A stretch of DNA of 64,000 nucleotides, taken from NCBI GenBank assembly GCA_036479015.1, contig JAZGFB010000039.1:17190-81189 (forward strand). Reading direction: 5' to 3'. The position numbers and the translations under genes are program-made. A model generated the notes under the pieces. The model saw only the letters and a program-made list of their open reading frames with translations, was not told the DNA's origin and did not search any database. The stretch is from NVTR01 sp036479015. Lineage in GTDB: Bacteria > Pseudomonadota > Alphaproteobacteria > Rhodobacterales > Rhodobacteraceae. Below, piece by piece: positions 17,411 through 26,624 of the stretch; positions within the stretch are counted from its first letter, which is position 1, and every line of letters begins with the position of its first letter.

Positions 17411-18511
17411 TCAGTCGTCGTCTTCTTCATCACTTAGAAGTGTCGCGACCTTCAAGGCTATGGATTTAAATATTTCAGCATGTGGGCCGTCCGGGTCTGA
17501 AACCACGACCGGTTTGCCGTCATCCGAGAACCGCCTGATATCCATGTGAAGCGGAATTGCACCAAGGAACAGAAGGTCAAGCTTGGCGGCCTCTTGCTGG
17601 GCACCACCATGGCCAAATATGTCTGATTTCTCACCACAGTGTGGGCAAACGAACGTGCTCATATTTTCGATGATGCCGAGAATTGGGACATCAACGCTTT
17701 TGAACATCTTTAGCCCCTTGCGGGCGTCAATCAATGCAAGGTCCTGCGGCGTTGAGACGATGACAGCCCCGGCCAGCGGCACCTGTTGCGCCATGGTAAG
17801 CTGGGCATCGCCAGTTCCCGGTGGCATATCAAGCACCAGAATATCCAATTCACCCCATTCAACCTCTCGTACCATTTGCATCAGCGCGGACACGATCATT
17901 GGGCCGCGCCAGATGACGGGGGACTCTTCATCCATAAGGAAACCCATGGACATCACCTTGATGCCGAATTTTTCCATTGGGATGATACGGTCGTTTATGA
18001 TCTCAGGGCGTTGGGTTATCCCCAGCAGGCGCGGGATGGACGGGCCGTAGATATCGGCGTCTAACAGGCCAACCCTTAATCCAAGTGATTGCAAGCCCAG
18101 GGCGATGTTCACGGATGTGGTGGATTTGCCGACGCCGCCTTTTCCGGATGCAACCGCCAGAACCGATTTGACGCCAGGAATGGAACCCGCAGCAGGGCGC
18201 ATGTCTGGGCCAACCGGGCGATCAGGCTTTGATTTAAGCTTTGGTGGGGCTTTGGGGGCGGGTGTTGACGTGTCTTTTTCTGACGTCAGAGCCACAAGCA
18301 CGTTTTCAACGCCGTCAACCTTCATTACTTCTGTTATTGCCTGGTATCGCAGCCCGTCCAGTTTGTTCACCAGCGATTCCGGGACGGTTATTGAAAAAAT
18401 AACTTTGGACCCATCGATCGTTAGGCCAGAAATCAACCCTGCGGCGACTATATCAGTCTTCATACCAGGGATAGGTACGTTCTTAAGTTGATCCAGTATT
18501 TGTTTCTTCAT
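17411..18511 (-). CDS. apbC: Mrp/ApbC/NBP35-type Fe-S cluster carrier ATPase
   Basis: A 366-residue P-loop NTPase: an N-terminal DUF59/MIP18-like domain (about 1-95), a proline-rich linker (TPAPKAPPKLKSKPDRP), then the deviant Walker A GKGGVGKST and the CPHCG cysteine pair that holds a bridging [4Fe-4S] cluster in the dimer. It delivers Fe-S clusters in the cytoplasm and ends in an acidic tail (DEEDDD). It converges on the sulfur transporter. The nearby dsr enzymes need many clusters, but this gene is also a usual housekeeping gene, so a special role is not proven. Confidence 0.9.
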   Translation of the reverse strand: MKKQILDQLKNVPIPGMKTDIVAAGLISGLTIDGSKVIFSITVPESLVNKLDGLRYQAITEVMKVDGVENVLVALTSEKDTSTPAPKAPPKLKSKPDRPVGPDMRPAAGSIPGVKSVLAVASGKGGVGKSTTSVNIALGLQSLGLRVGLLDADIYGPSIPRLLGITQRPEIINDRIIPMEKFGIKVMSMGFLMDEESPVIWRGPMIVSALMQMVREVEWGELDILVLDMPPGTGDAQLTMAQQVPLAGAVIVSTPQDLALIDARKGLKMFKSVDVPILGIIENMSTFVCPHCGEKSDIFGHGGAQQEAAKLDLLFLGAIPLHMDIRRFSDDGKPVVVSDPDGPHAEIFKSIALKVATLLSDEEDDD

Positions 18512-18772
18512 CTAATCCCCCAAGCGGTGCCGCTGGCTGCAATATATTATTCACATTCATTAAGTAGAATATAACCTTGACCTAGGCAAGTAAAACCGAC
18601 CATAGGCGAATCCCCATTGGTATACCCCCAAAAGAGCCGCCCAGCCCTTTGTGGCAAGCTAATATTGCAGCACTAGGGCAACACTTTCGCCAAGTTTTGG
18701 AAAATCGTCTGTAATATAGCGCGGAAACAGACTGTTGAAAGCCTGATTGCAACCTGGGGTGGATATTCCTGA

Positions 18773-18807
18773 CACATTCTAATGACTGGTTTTCGACCTA
18801 GAATGTG
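18773..18807. repeat. Inverted repeat in a 600-base stretch without a gene
   Basis: CACATTCTA (18773-18781) and TAGAATGTG (18799-18807) form a 9-bp stem with a 17-base loop. It is the only clear structure I see in 18512-19110, which otherwise holds the mrp promoter and an AT-rich leader of the Hint-like gene. There is no T-run. A small RNA or operator is possible but unsupported. Confidence 0.35.
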
Positions 18808-19110
18808 GCTATCTCGGCAACAGTAGCGAACTGATTGACCATGAAATAGAGCCTTCCAGCAGAATGGGCGGTGATTGTTCGGGAATGGGAGATTATTAAC
18901 GAATTGTTAAGGGAGTATCAGAGGATTTTTGTATTCTGAAAAGGAATCGACGTCTTATTTGACGCCTTATTGTTGCCCGACACAGTGCGTTTATCACCGT
19001 CAGGAACTAAATTAATTGTAATGGAAGCTGTCGAGTACGGCATTTTACCCTGACCAGTTTTTGCAGTTCCTTGGGGCGCATTTGTAGTGTCACAGTAAAG
19101 AGTGAGAGTA

Positions 19111-19635
19111 ATGAGTATGTTTGTAAATAGTAATTTCCCGTCGGCAAATTCACGTCGGCCCAAGGTTGTCAGCGAACGGTTGAAAGACCTCGCTGGCAAC
19201 AATCGGACCCAAAATGGCCAAATTAATGGATTTGGTCCAATGGCGCGTATCACAACCGCTTTTGGTCAAGTGCATGCCCAAACCCTGCGCGAGCGGGATA
19301 GGGTTAGGACAAAAAGGGGTGAATTCCTTACGATAACCTCAATTGATCGTATGACCCTGGATGCTGATTACCTAAAATATCATCCAGGCGCTCAGCCCAT
19401 ACTTATCCGGGCTGGCGCGTTCGCGCGTGGGATCCCAGCGGCTGATATCGTTTTGGCACCTTTCCAACGTTTGGATGCCAGCCAGGAATTTGTTTCTGCC
19501 GGAGCAGATAAAGCAATTGATGCAATTCACAAACCGCATGTTTATCGCAAATCGGAAAGTATGATCACTTACACGGTTTTCCAATGCGAAAGACCGGCGA
19601 CAGTTTGCTGCGAAGGTTTGTGGGTGGAAACCTAG
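19111..19635 (+). CDS. Hint-domain-like protein, degenerate
   Basis: A 174-residue protein similar in layout to the Hint (hedgehog/intein) domain proteins common in Rhodobacterales: VHAQTLRERDRVRTKRGEFLTI and PILIRAGAFARGIPAADIVLAPFQRL match the usual promoter-proximal and mid-domain strands. The catalytic cysteine that normally starts the domain is missing (MARITTAFG instead), and the usual SPQHR histidine motif reads APFQRL, so self-cleavage is unlikely. Start: ATG 19111 rather than an in-frame GTG at 19102. No signal peptide. It stands alone, converging on the glycosyltransferase with 2 bases between stops. Confidence 0.65.
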   Translation: MSMFVNSNFPSANSRRPKVVSERLKDLAGNNRTQNGQINGFGPMARITTAFGQVHAQTLRERDRVRTKRGEFLTITSIDRMTLDADYLKYHPGAQPILIRAGAFARGIPAADIVLAPFQRLDASQEFVSAGADKAIDAIHKPHVYRKSESMITYTVFQCERPATVCCEGLWVET

Positions 19636-19637
19636 CC

Positions 19638-20855
19638 CTAGGCTAGAATTGGTGCCGCGATTGACGCTTTTGAAATCACATACTCATAGTGTGAAAACAG
19701 CTGGTCCAGATGTGCCGTTTCTGAAAACCGCTTCAACGCGTCCTTTAGGGCATTGCTTGACAGACGGTCGTGGTCGGCCATGCAAATTTCGCTGACCGCG
19801 GCTGCCAGACTGTCTTGATCACCGGCATCAAATAGCGCACCGTCTATACCCGGTTGGATAAGTTCGGGTATGCCGCCAATTCTGGCACCGATCACGGGAC
19901 GGCCCAGTGCCTTTGCCTCTAGTACAGACATCGGGCAGTTTTCGTTCCATTCTGACGGAACAACAACTGCACGGGCGCGGCTGATAAGCTTGGTAAGGTC
20001 AGAACCGGTTTGAAAGCCGACATATTCAATGGTGTCGATCCGGGAAATCTGATTTTCCAGCGCCCCGCGCCAGTCACCATCCCCGGCAATGATCAGCCTC
20101 TGCCCACATTTTTTGAATGCGTTAATCAGTGTCTGCATGCCCTTAAGCTTTTCAAGCCGGCCAAAGAATAGAAAGTAGCCATCATGGCCGGGCGCAACGT
20201 TTGGCTGGCACCGCACAAAATTATGTAAGGTATGCAGTTTTTCCACAGGAATATGGGTTCTGCCCATGATCTGCCTCTGAAATTCACTGACGCAAATGAA
20301 CCGGTCAATTCGGGAGACGTCGCCTGCAATGCGTGAAAACAATTTTTCTGCAGCCATTACTGTGGATTGAAAGGTTGAGCCATTTTTGCACCGATGCCAA
20401 ATGCAATTGAAGTCTGAGCCAGTAAGGCACAATTCGCAAGGCCGGCCATTCCGTTGCATGGTGTAGACTGGGCAGGCCAATTTGTATTCGTGCAGGGTTT
20501 GAATGATTGGAATGCCGTGTTTGCGCAATATCGGCAGAATGGCCGCGGTTTGTTTGCCGTGATATATATGTAGGTGCGCCACGTCGATAGTCCCGACATC
20601 TTCCAGTAATTTTTGCAACTGAACCCGTGCATCAATATTGTAAAAATACCGCAATCCGTCCCGTATCGGCATGGCGCGGGTGTCTGCGGACCGGGGGAAA
20701 TAACTGCTCCAACGTGTGGGCTGATTATTGGGGTGATCCATGCAAAATGGAATGACTTCGTGGCCCGCCTTTGTAAGCAGATCGCTGGTCGCAAACATCA
20801 CCGCGTCGGAACCGCCAGAAACGTGATAATTGTGACCGATTTGCAGGATTCTCAT
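19638..20855 (-). CDS. Family 4-type glycosyltransferase (GT-B fold)
   Basis: A 405-residue GT-B enzyme. The N terminus ILQIGHNYHVSGGSDAVMFA is the acceptor-side loop of GT4 enzymes. The C-terminal half holds YFLFFGRLEKLKGMQTLINAF (donor domain start) and VVVPSEWNENCPMSVLEAKALGRPVIG, the E-X7-E-like motif that binds the sugar nucleotide. It should act at the inner face of the cytoplasmic membrane on a surface glycan. Its start overlaps the sulfotransferase stop by 4 bases, so the two are translationally coupled and probably build a sulfated glycan. Confidence 0.88.
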   Translation of the reverse strand: MRILQIGHNYHVSGGSDAVMFATSDLLTKAGHEVIPFCMDHPNNQPTRWSSYFPRSADTRAMPIRDGLRYFYNIDARVQLQKLLEDVGTIDVAHLHIYHGKQTAAILPILRKHGIPIIQTLHEYKLACPVYTMQRNGRPCELCLTGSDFNCIWHRCKNGSTFQSTVMAAEKLFSRIAGDVSRIDRFICVSEFQRQIMGRTHIPVEKLHTLHNFVRCQPNVAPGHDGYFLFFGRLEKLKGMQTLINAFKKCGQRLIIAGDGDWRGALENQISRIDTIEYVGFQTGSDLTKLISRARAVVVPSEWNENCPMSVLEAKALGRPVIGARIGGIPELIQPGIDGALFDAGDQDSLAAAVSEICMADHDRLSSNALKDALKRFSETAHLDQLFSHYEYVISKASIAAPILA

Positions 20856-21868
20856 GCTTGCTCGACGTGGGCATATCCCAAGTCTGCCATGGTTTGGTTG
20901 AAGGCATGGGCAATGGCGGAATGGGGCTGTGTTGTGCCATGGCGCGCCTGAGGGGATAGCACGGTTTTCGCGTAGTCGATGACCACGCTATCGTGGTTTA
21001 GATCGCAAAAATCCAAAATATTGCTTAAGCAGCAGGATGGGTTTGAAATTAATTCTTCGTAAGGCACAAACAGGTACTCATCTGGCGATCTGGCCCGTAA
21101 TTTCAGGGCCTCTCGCATGGCCAGGATCCATTCAACAGCAGCCATGTCTACGTGACTGGTAAAGGTTTTTATTTCAGGTAGGGCAGATCGGAGCACTGGG
21201 TCATGGGCCGCCAATTCATTGACCAGTACATTCCATTTCTGTCGATTTCGTCCCCACCAGTCATCTGTATGGTGTCCCACCATTTGCCCGTGCCGCTGCG
21301 ACCATTTTTGGATGGATTGACAAATATCCAGCCCGTTTCGGATTAGAATAATCTTCTTTGACTTGGGGAATGTTTCGGTAAGAAACTTGGTTCTGAACAG
21401 CAGTTCCGGGTACTTATCCACGACCCTGCGGCATTTGGAAAGCAGAAGGAAGGCACTGTAGAAACGTTCCAGGCGTTGTTTTCTCAGCGGCACTGCATCC
21501 GCGCCTGTAAGGCGATAGCGCCCGACACTGCTGCTATATGAGCCGATCAGATCATCGTTTCCCAGGGCTGCGTGCCACAGCGCCTTGGGCTCATTCAGAT
21601 AACCGACGTCCCTGTGAAGCGCCAGGATTTTGCCCAATATGGTGGTTCCACTGCGCCCAACACCCAGTATAAAAACCGGGCTGGTATCCCGGGTTTTAAG
21701 TGGCAGCAGCGACCATATTTTGTACCCGGTAAATACGAGGGGATTTATCCATCGGCCGCGTGTGGTAAGCGGGCGGCCTTCAAACAGACCATAGGCAACC
21801 AGCCGGGGCCATATTTTTGTAGGCCGTGCCCTGACGAAAGCTTTGTCCAACTGCGCAATCAACACCAT
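20852..21868 (-). CDS. Sulfotransferase family protein
   Basis: A 338-residue protein with the PAPS 5'-phosphosulfate-binding loop PVFILGVGRSGTTILGKIL (about residues 64-82) and a KKIILIRNGLDICQS segment matching the 3'-phosphate-binding motif (R-N-G-x-D). It transfers sulfate from PAPS to a carbohydrate or similar acceptor. It is the first gene of a two-gene unit with the glycosyltransferase (4-base overlap). The acceptor is unknown. The surrounding sulfur oxidation genes make sulfite and sulfate, but a metabolic link is speculation. Confidence 0.85.
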   Translation of the reverse strand: MVLIAQLDKAFVRARPTKIWPRLVAYGLFEGRPLTTRGRWINPLVFTGYKIWSLLPLKTRDTSPVFILGVGRSGTTILGKILALHRDVGYLNEPKALWHAALGNDDLIGSYSSSVGRYRLTGADAVPLRKQRLERFYSAFLLLSKCRRVVDKYPELLFRTKFLTETFPKSKKIILIRNGLDICQSIQKWSQRHGQMVGHHTDDWWGRNRQKWNVLVNELAAHDPVLRSALPEIKTFTSHVDMAAVEWILAMREALKLRARSPDEYLFVPYEELISNPSCCLSNILDFCDLNHDSVVIDYAKTVLSPQARHGTTQPHSAIAHAFNQTMADLGYAHVEQA

Positions 21869-21945
21869 TCTCCTTGGCGCTTAGCAGTGCGTGGCAATGG
21901 TGAATACTTGGTTAACCTTCATTTTAAATTGGTAAATTTTCGGCC

Positions 21946-21980
21946 AAAAAAAATCGCGCCCCCGTGAATAAGGGGCGCGA
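21946..21980 (-). terminator. Rho-independent terminator of the purine permease unit
   Basis: TCGCGCCCC and GGGGCGCGA form a 9-bp stem with a 9-base loop. On the minus strand the stem is followed by eight T. It stands 27 bases after the stop of the permease gene and ends the minus-strand purine unit. Confidence 0.88.
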
Positions 21981-22006
21981 CCGCTACTTTGATGCTAAAA
22001 GGTCGA

Positions 22007-23365
22007 CTAGCTGTCGATGTCTTCCGGCAAAACCAGATTAAGCACAATCGCAATGATGGCCGCTGGCAATAGGCCAGAGGTCAACAAGATTTGCGCCGTT
22101 TTGCCCATGTGTTGCAATGCTTCCGGCACCAGTTGCAGACCCAGCCCGATGGAAAGCGCCGTGGCAAAGATCACCATGTTGCGCCGGTTCCAGTTGGTTT
22201 CTGACAGCATGTTAATGCCAGCCGCGGCCACCATACCAAACATGATAATCACACCGCCCCCCAGCACATTGATCGGGATGGTGTTGATCGCGGCACCAAC
22301 CTTTGGGATCAAACCACCAGCGATAAGAAACAGCGCGCCAATGGTTACCACATGGCGACTCATGACACCGGTCATAGCCACCAGGCCGACGTTCTGGCTG
22401 AACGATGTATTTGGCAAGCCGCCAAACACCCCGGCAATCGCTGTGCCCAGACCGTCGGCAAAGGTCGCGCCCTGAATTTCAGCATCCGTGGCTTCGCGCC
22501 CGGCACCACCTTTGGTAATGCCAGAAACATCGCCCACGGTTTCAATGGCCGAAATGAACGCCATCAAACACATGCCGATGATGATCGCCCAGTTGATCGA
22601 GAAACCGTATTTAAACGGCTCAGGTAAGGCAAAAGTTGCGGCTTTGCCAATGTTCGCAAAGCTGACCTGCCCCATGAAATAGGCGACAATATAGCCCACC
22701 AGTATCCCGACGAGCACTGCAGAAATGGCCGTGAAGCCTCGGGTAAAGAATTTCATTCCTAGGGTTACAAAAATCACCACCAATGCAGGTATCCACATTG
22801 CCAAGGTGCCAAATTTTTCGGTACCAATGGCCGGAACTCCGCCTGCGGCATACTGAATGCCGACCTTTACCAAGGACAGACCGATCATCAGAACGATCAA
22901 CCCGGTCACCAATGGTGGCAGGGCAAATCGGATTTTACCGATGAATAGCCCTATGCAAAAATGAAAGATACCACCGATCAAAACACCGGTCATCAGCCCG
23001 CCAAGACCGGCCGTGCCAGCCCCAACAACTGCCGGGATCATTACCGGTAGAAATGCAAAACTGGTGCCCTGCACAATAGGAAGCTTGCCGCCTATTGGGC
23101 CAATACCAATGGTCTGGATCAACGTTGCCACACCGGCAAAAAACATCGACATTTGAATAAGATAGGTCATGTCAGGAAAGCCAAGTGCCCCCTGATCAGA
23201 GCCAAAGCCAATACCTGCAGCACCGGCGATGATAATTGCAGGTGTCACATTGCTGGCAAACATCGCCAAAACATGTTGCAGACCCAATGGCACCGCTGTG
23301 CCAAGTGCTGGCATATAATTGGGATCGCGCAGCTGTTCTGGCGTCCCGATTGAACTGTCTGTCAT
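22007..23365 (-). CDS. Nucleobase:cation symporter-2 (xanthine/uracil permease family)
   Basis: A 452-residue transporter with about twelve or more hydrophobic segments and the NCS2 signature region around SFSQNVGLVAMTGVMSR, plus FISAIETVGDVSGI. These motifs form the substrate site of UraA/XanQ-type carriers. Being last in a purine catabolism unit (42 bases after allA), it most likely imports urate or xanthine by proton symport. The substrate cannot be fixed from the sequence alone. Confidence 0.9.
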   Translation of the reverse strand: MTDSSIGTPEQLRDPNYMPALGTAVPLGLQHVLAMFASNVTPAIIIAGAAGIGFGSDQGALGFPDMTYLIQMSMFFAGVATLIQTIGIGPIGGKLPIVQGTSFAFLPVMIPAVVGAGTAGLGGLMTGVLIGGIFHFCIGLFIGKIRFALPPLVTGLIVLMIGLSLVKVGIQYAAGGVPAIGTEKFGTLAMWIPALVVIFVTLGMKFFTRGFTAISAVLVGILVGYIVAYFMGQVSFANIGKAATFALPEPFKYGFSINWAIIIGMCLMAFISAIETVGDVSGITKGGAGREATDAEIQGATFADGLGTAIAGVFGGLPNTSFSQNVGLVAMTGVMSRHVVTIGALFLIAGGLIPKVGAAINTIPINVLGGGVIIMFGMVAAAGINMLSETNWNRRNMVIFATALSIGLGLQLVPEALQHMGKTAQILLTSGLLPAAIIAIVLNLVLPEDIDS

Positions 23366-23406
23366 TTCACTCTCCTGTTCGTCTTTTCGGGCGGTCTATT
23401 GCTGCC

Positions 23407-23898
23407 CTAGTCTTTGGATTGAATCACAATTTGTGTTTTGTACCAATACTCCTCTAGGTTTTGTGTGTTTCCTATTCTATCTATCACGATAAAATTGCCA
23501 CTACGGCCCAGGGGGCATAAAACACCGTGCCAGACGCCCCGAAGCAGGTTTATTCCCTGTCCGGGCAAAGTCACAAAGGCCATCGGAATACCCGGTATTC
23601 CGGCGTCATCCTGGGCCACAACAACAAGATACGGATCCTCTGACATTGGTATAAACGCCTGTGAGCCGTCGGGGTGGCGTTCTACCATGTCAACGATATG
23701 GGGCAAGGATCGTGGCTGGGCCTGAAAGATGGAAACCCCGGCCTTGCCACCGGGTCCAAAGTCCAACCTGGCACGGTCATGAAACCGTTCGCACATTCCC
23801 TGGTTGATGGTCATGTCTGACTGCCCGGCAGCTTCCAGAACATCACCGAACGGCGCGAAGTCTTTGGCGTTAAGCGGCTTTGGGGCGACCTGCATCAA
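23407..23898 (-). CDS. allA: Ureidoglycolate lyase
   Basis: A 163-residue cupin-fold protein of the AllA family: MMQVAPKPLNAKDFAPFGDV at the N terminus, RSLPHIVDMVERHPDGSQAFIPM in the core with the family His/Arg/Glu pattern, and GINLLRGVWHGVLCPLG near the C terminus. It splits ureidoglycolate into glyoxylate and urea. It overlaps the upstream ureidoglycine aminohydrolase gene by 4 bases and precedes the permease, so it is the last enzyme of the encoded route. Confidence 0.92.
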   Translation of the reverse strand: MMQVAPKPLNAKDFAPFGDVLEAAGQSDMTINQGMCERFHDRARLDFGPGGKAGVSIFQAQPRSLPHIVDMVERHPDGSQAFIPMSEDPYLVVVAQDDAGIPGIPMAFVTLPGQGINLLRGVWHGVLCPLGRSGNFIVIDRIGNTQNLEEYWYKTQIVIQSKD

Positions 23899-24719
23899 CC
23901 GATCCTCAGTTTCGGATGTCGGTTCACGTCCTTATAAAGCAGGTAGCGAAAAGGCTGTTTACCGGTCGCTTCACAGGCCTGCGGGCAAAAGGCGCGCAGC
24001 CACATGAAATCACCGGGGCCAACGTCAACCCAGTCTGTATTCAACAGGTAGCGTGCGGTTCCCTGCAGCACGTACAGACCGTGCTCCATTACATGGGTTT
24101 CAGCGAACGGGATCACACCGCCGGGTTGGAACGTGACGATATTAACATGCATATCATGGCGCAGGTCTTCGGGCTCTACAAAACGGGTGGTTGCCCATTT
24201 CCCTGCGGTGTCAGGCATGGCAATGGCTGTCTTACTATGGTCGCTGGTGATAAATGATTTGGGGGCCTCAATGCCGCTGACGGGTTCGTATTCTTTGCGT
24301 ACCCAGTGAAAAACAGCGGCTTCTTCGGATTTGTTGACGACCGACCAGCTTTCACCTGGTGCGATAAATGCATAGCCCCCTGGTGATAAAGTTGCTTCTT
24401 TATCTTGTAATGTAAGGGTCAGCTCGCCCTTAACGACGAATATTACGGCTTCGCCTTTTGGATTTGGCTCAGGTTCAGTGCTGCCACCACCTGGCGCTAA
24501 TTCAACGATCAGCTGGGCGAATGTTTCGGCAAAACCCGACAGGGGCCGCGCGATGATCCAGGCGCGGGTGCCGGACCAGAGCGGCAGTTGGCTGGTCACG
24601 ATGTCTGTCATAACGCTGGCCGGGATCACGGCGTAGGCGGGGGTAAAGACTGCGGGGGCGTACAGGCGTTCTGACTGTTTGGGCAATCCGCCAATGGGTG
24701 CATAATAGCTATGGTTCAT
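23895..24719 (-). CDS. allE: (S)-ureidoglycine aminohydrolase, bicupin
   Basis: A 274-residue bicupin. The first cupin domain spans about 50-130 (LTLQDKEATLSPGGYAFIAP). The second is about 180-260 and holds the metal site in VIPFAETHVMEHGLYVLQG, with H and E residues as in UGlyAH. It deaminates ureidoglycine to ureidoglycolate, making the substrate for the next gene, allA. It overlaps both neighbours by 4 bases. The enzyme that would make ureidoglycine (allantoate amidohydrolase) is not in the window. Confidence 0.88.
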   Translation of the reverse strand: MNHSYYAPIGGLPKQSERLYAPAVFTPAYAVIPASVMTDIVTSQLPLWSGTRAWIIARPLSGFAETFAQLIVELAPGGGSTEPEPNPKGEAVIFVVKGELTLTLQDKEATLSPGGYAFIAPGESWSVVNKSEEAAVFHWVRKEYEPVSGIEAPKSFITSDHSKTAIAMPDTAGKWATTRFVEPEDLRHDMHVNIVTFQPGGVIPFAETHVMEHGLYVLQGTARYLLNTDWVDVGPGDFMWLRAFCPQACEATGKQPFRYLLYKDVNRHPKLRIG

Positions 24720-26125
24720 GGCAATAACTCTTTTAGCCGATGCCAGGCGATGCGTTCCACCTGTTCACAAGCAGTGGCAAATTCCTGATCGCGGTTGTTT
24801 TTGATGCGGGTGATGAAAGCGGCAATGATGCTTTGTTTTGTATAATCTTTGACGGCAATAATAAACGGAAAGCCAAATTTCTTGGTGTAGCGTTTGTTCA
24901 GATCAGTCAGTGTTGTACGCTCGTCATCCGTAAGTGCATCCAGCCCGGCGCCGGCCTGCTCTGCGGTGCTTTGCGTCGTTAGCTTTTTGGCGGCGGCCAA
25001 TTTTCCAGCAAGATCCGGGTGGGCCGTCAAAACACCCAATCGCCGGGGCTCCTGGGCTGCGCGAAAGGCACGACACAAGGCGCTGTGTACGCCGGTTGCG
25101 CTGTCATGGGCTGGGCCAAGCTCTAATCTGTGGGCCCGTTCCGCGACCCATGGCGAATGTTCAAAAATGCCGCCAAACGCTGCCACGAACCCGTTACGAC
25201 CCATTTCGCTGGGGCGATCCCAGGCGGCGGGTGCGGGATGATGCTTGACCCAGTGGCGGGCAATATCAAGTCGCGTGGCGCACCAGACGTCACTGTGGGA
25301 TAGGACATATTCAACAAATCGGCGCAGGGCTTGGGCGCGACCGGGGCGACCGACAAGGCGGCAGTGCAATCCGATGGTCATCATCCGGCCACCTTCCCGG
25401 TATAGTGTGTCAAAGCTGTCTTTCAAATAGCTGTAAAATTGATCGCCGGAATTGAAGCCCTGGGGCGTGGCGAACCGCATATCATTGCAATCAAGCGTGT
25501 AGGGGATGATCAGTTGTTGGTGGCTTCCTATGGTTTTCCAATAGGGCAGATCATCATCGTAAGTGTCTGAAATATAATCAAAGCCGCCTTCTTCGGCAGC
25601 CAGCCGAACCGTGTTCATCGAGCATCGGCCCAGATACCAGCCATTTGGGCGGCTACCGGTCACCTCGGTATGCAGATCAATGGCCGCCTGCAAGTCGGCC
25701 CGTTCGTCAGCCTCACTACTGTCTTTGTAGTCTACCCATTTCAAGCCATGGCTGGCAATTTCCCAGTTGGCATCGCGCATGGCGGCAACCTGATCGGGCG
25801 AACGTGCCAGCGCGGTGGCCACGCCATAAACGGTTACCGGAACATTCGCGCCAGTGAACAAACGGTGCAGCCGCCAGAACCCGGCCCGCGCACCATATTC
25901 ATAGATGCTTTCCATGTTCCAATGGCGCTGGCCGGGCCATGGGGCGGCACCTACAATTTCCGACAAAAACGCCTCTGACGCCTCGTCACCATGTAAGATG
26001 TTGTTTTCGCCGCCTTCTTCATAGTTCAGCACGAACTGCACGGCAATTTTTGCGCCGCCGGGCCATTTTGGATCAAGTGGGTTTGCCCCATAGCCGCGCA
26101 TGTCGCGGGGGTAGCGGTTGGTCAT
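24716..26125 (-). CDS. Allantoinase (PuuE) fused to OHCU decarboxylase (UraD)
   Basis: A 469-residue fusion. Residues 1 to about 300 are a polysaccharide-deacetylase-like, PuuE-type allantoinase (DMRGYGANPLDPKWPGG at the N terminus; DANWEIASHGLKWVDY with its histidine). Residues about 305-469 are UraD: AFGGIFEHSPWVAERA with the catalytic His, and LGVLTAHPDLAGKLA, the family signature. UraD converts OHCU to (S)-allantoin; PuuE then opens the ring to allantoate. The fusion joins two consecutive steps. The gene begins the minus-strand unit, divergent from uraH. Confidence 0.93.
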   Translation of the reverse strand: MTNRYPRDMRGYGANPLDPKWPGGAKIAVQFVLNYEEGGENNILHGDEASEAFLSEIVGAAPWPGQRHWNMESIYEYGARAGFWRLHRLFTGANVPVTVYGVATALARSPDQVAAMRDANWEIASHGLKWVDYKDSSEADERADLQAAIDLHTEVTGSRPNGWYLGRCSMNTVRLAAEEGGFDYISDTYDDDLPYWKTIGSHQQLIIPYTLDCNDMRFATPQGFNSGDQFYSYLKDSFDTLYREGGRMMTIGLHCRLVGRPGRAQALRRFVEYVLSHSDVWCATRLDIARHWVKHHPAPAAWDRPSEMGRNGFVAAFGGIFEHSPWVAERAHRLELGPAHDSATGVHSALCRAFRAAQEPRRLGVLTAHPDLAGKLAAAKKLTTQSTAEQAGAGLDALTDDERTTLTDLNKRYTKKFGFPFIIAVKDYTKQSIIAAFITRIKNNRDQEFATACEQVERIAWHRLKELLP

Positions 26126-26267
26126 GATTGCCCCTTTGTTAAGCTATGGATACGCCATAACTGTCCCTGCATTATCAAAAAATAACGAATACAGCTATGC
26201 TGGCAATCAGTGGTCGATTTTTTGGGTGAATGCGGCCACAGTTACCCAAACAACAAAGGGGCCCGAA

Positions 26268-26624
26268 ATGGCAACAGGGTTTTTAACAACACATGTACTG
26301 GATACCGGTCGGGGTGTGCCGGCTGAGGGCATGAAAATTGAGCTATTTCAACTGGATGACGGGCGCCGGTTGTTGCGCGAAATGGCGACCGATTCCGATG
26401 GCCGTACCGATAGCCCAATTTTGCCAACAGGCGAATTTACCACCGGAGAATATGAACTGGTCTTCCATGCGGGCGATTATCTTGATGCGAGTGGGGTGCC
26501 ACCCGAGCAGCCGCGGTTTTTGAATGTCATTCCTATTCGGTTTGGTATTAGCGACCCGGCATCCCATTACCACGTGCCTTTGCTTATTTCGCCGTTTGGA
26601 TATTCGACATATCGGGGGAGTTGA
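26268..26624 (+). CDS. uraH: 5-hydroxyisourate hydrolase
   Basis: A 118-residue transthyretin-like protein with the two signatures of HIU hydrolase: FLTTHVLDTGRGVPAEG at the N terminus and the C-terminal tetrapeptide YRGS. It hydrolyses 5-hydroxyisourate, the product of PuuD, to OHCU. ATG 26268 has an AAAGGGG site in front and gives the standard N terminus; the frame is open further upstream without a homologous sequence. Its 3' end overlaps the 3' end of the convergent lysR gene by 41 bases. Confidence 0.94.
   Translation: MATGFLTTHVLDTGRGVPAEGMKIELFQLDDGRRLLREMATDSDGRTDSPILPTGEFTTGEYELVFHAGDYLDASGVPPEQPRFLNVIPIRFGISDPASHYHVPLLISPFGYSTYRGS

Noticed and set aside
18918..19253. Minus-strand frame of 111 codons overlapping the Hint-like gene
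   Set aside because: It overlaps a better gene and has no domain or ribosome-binding site.
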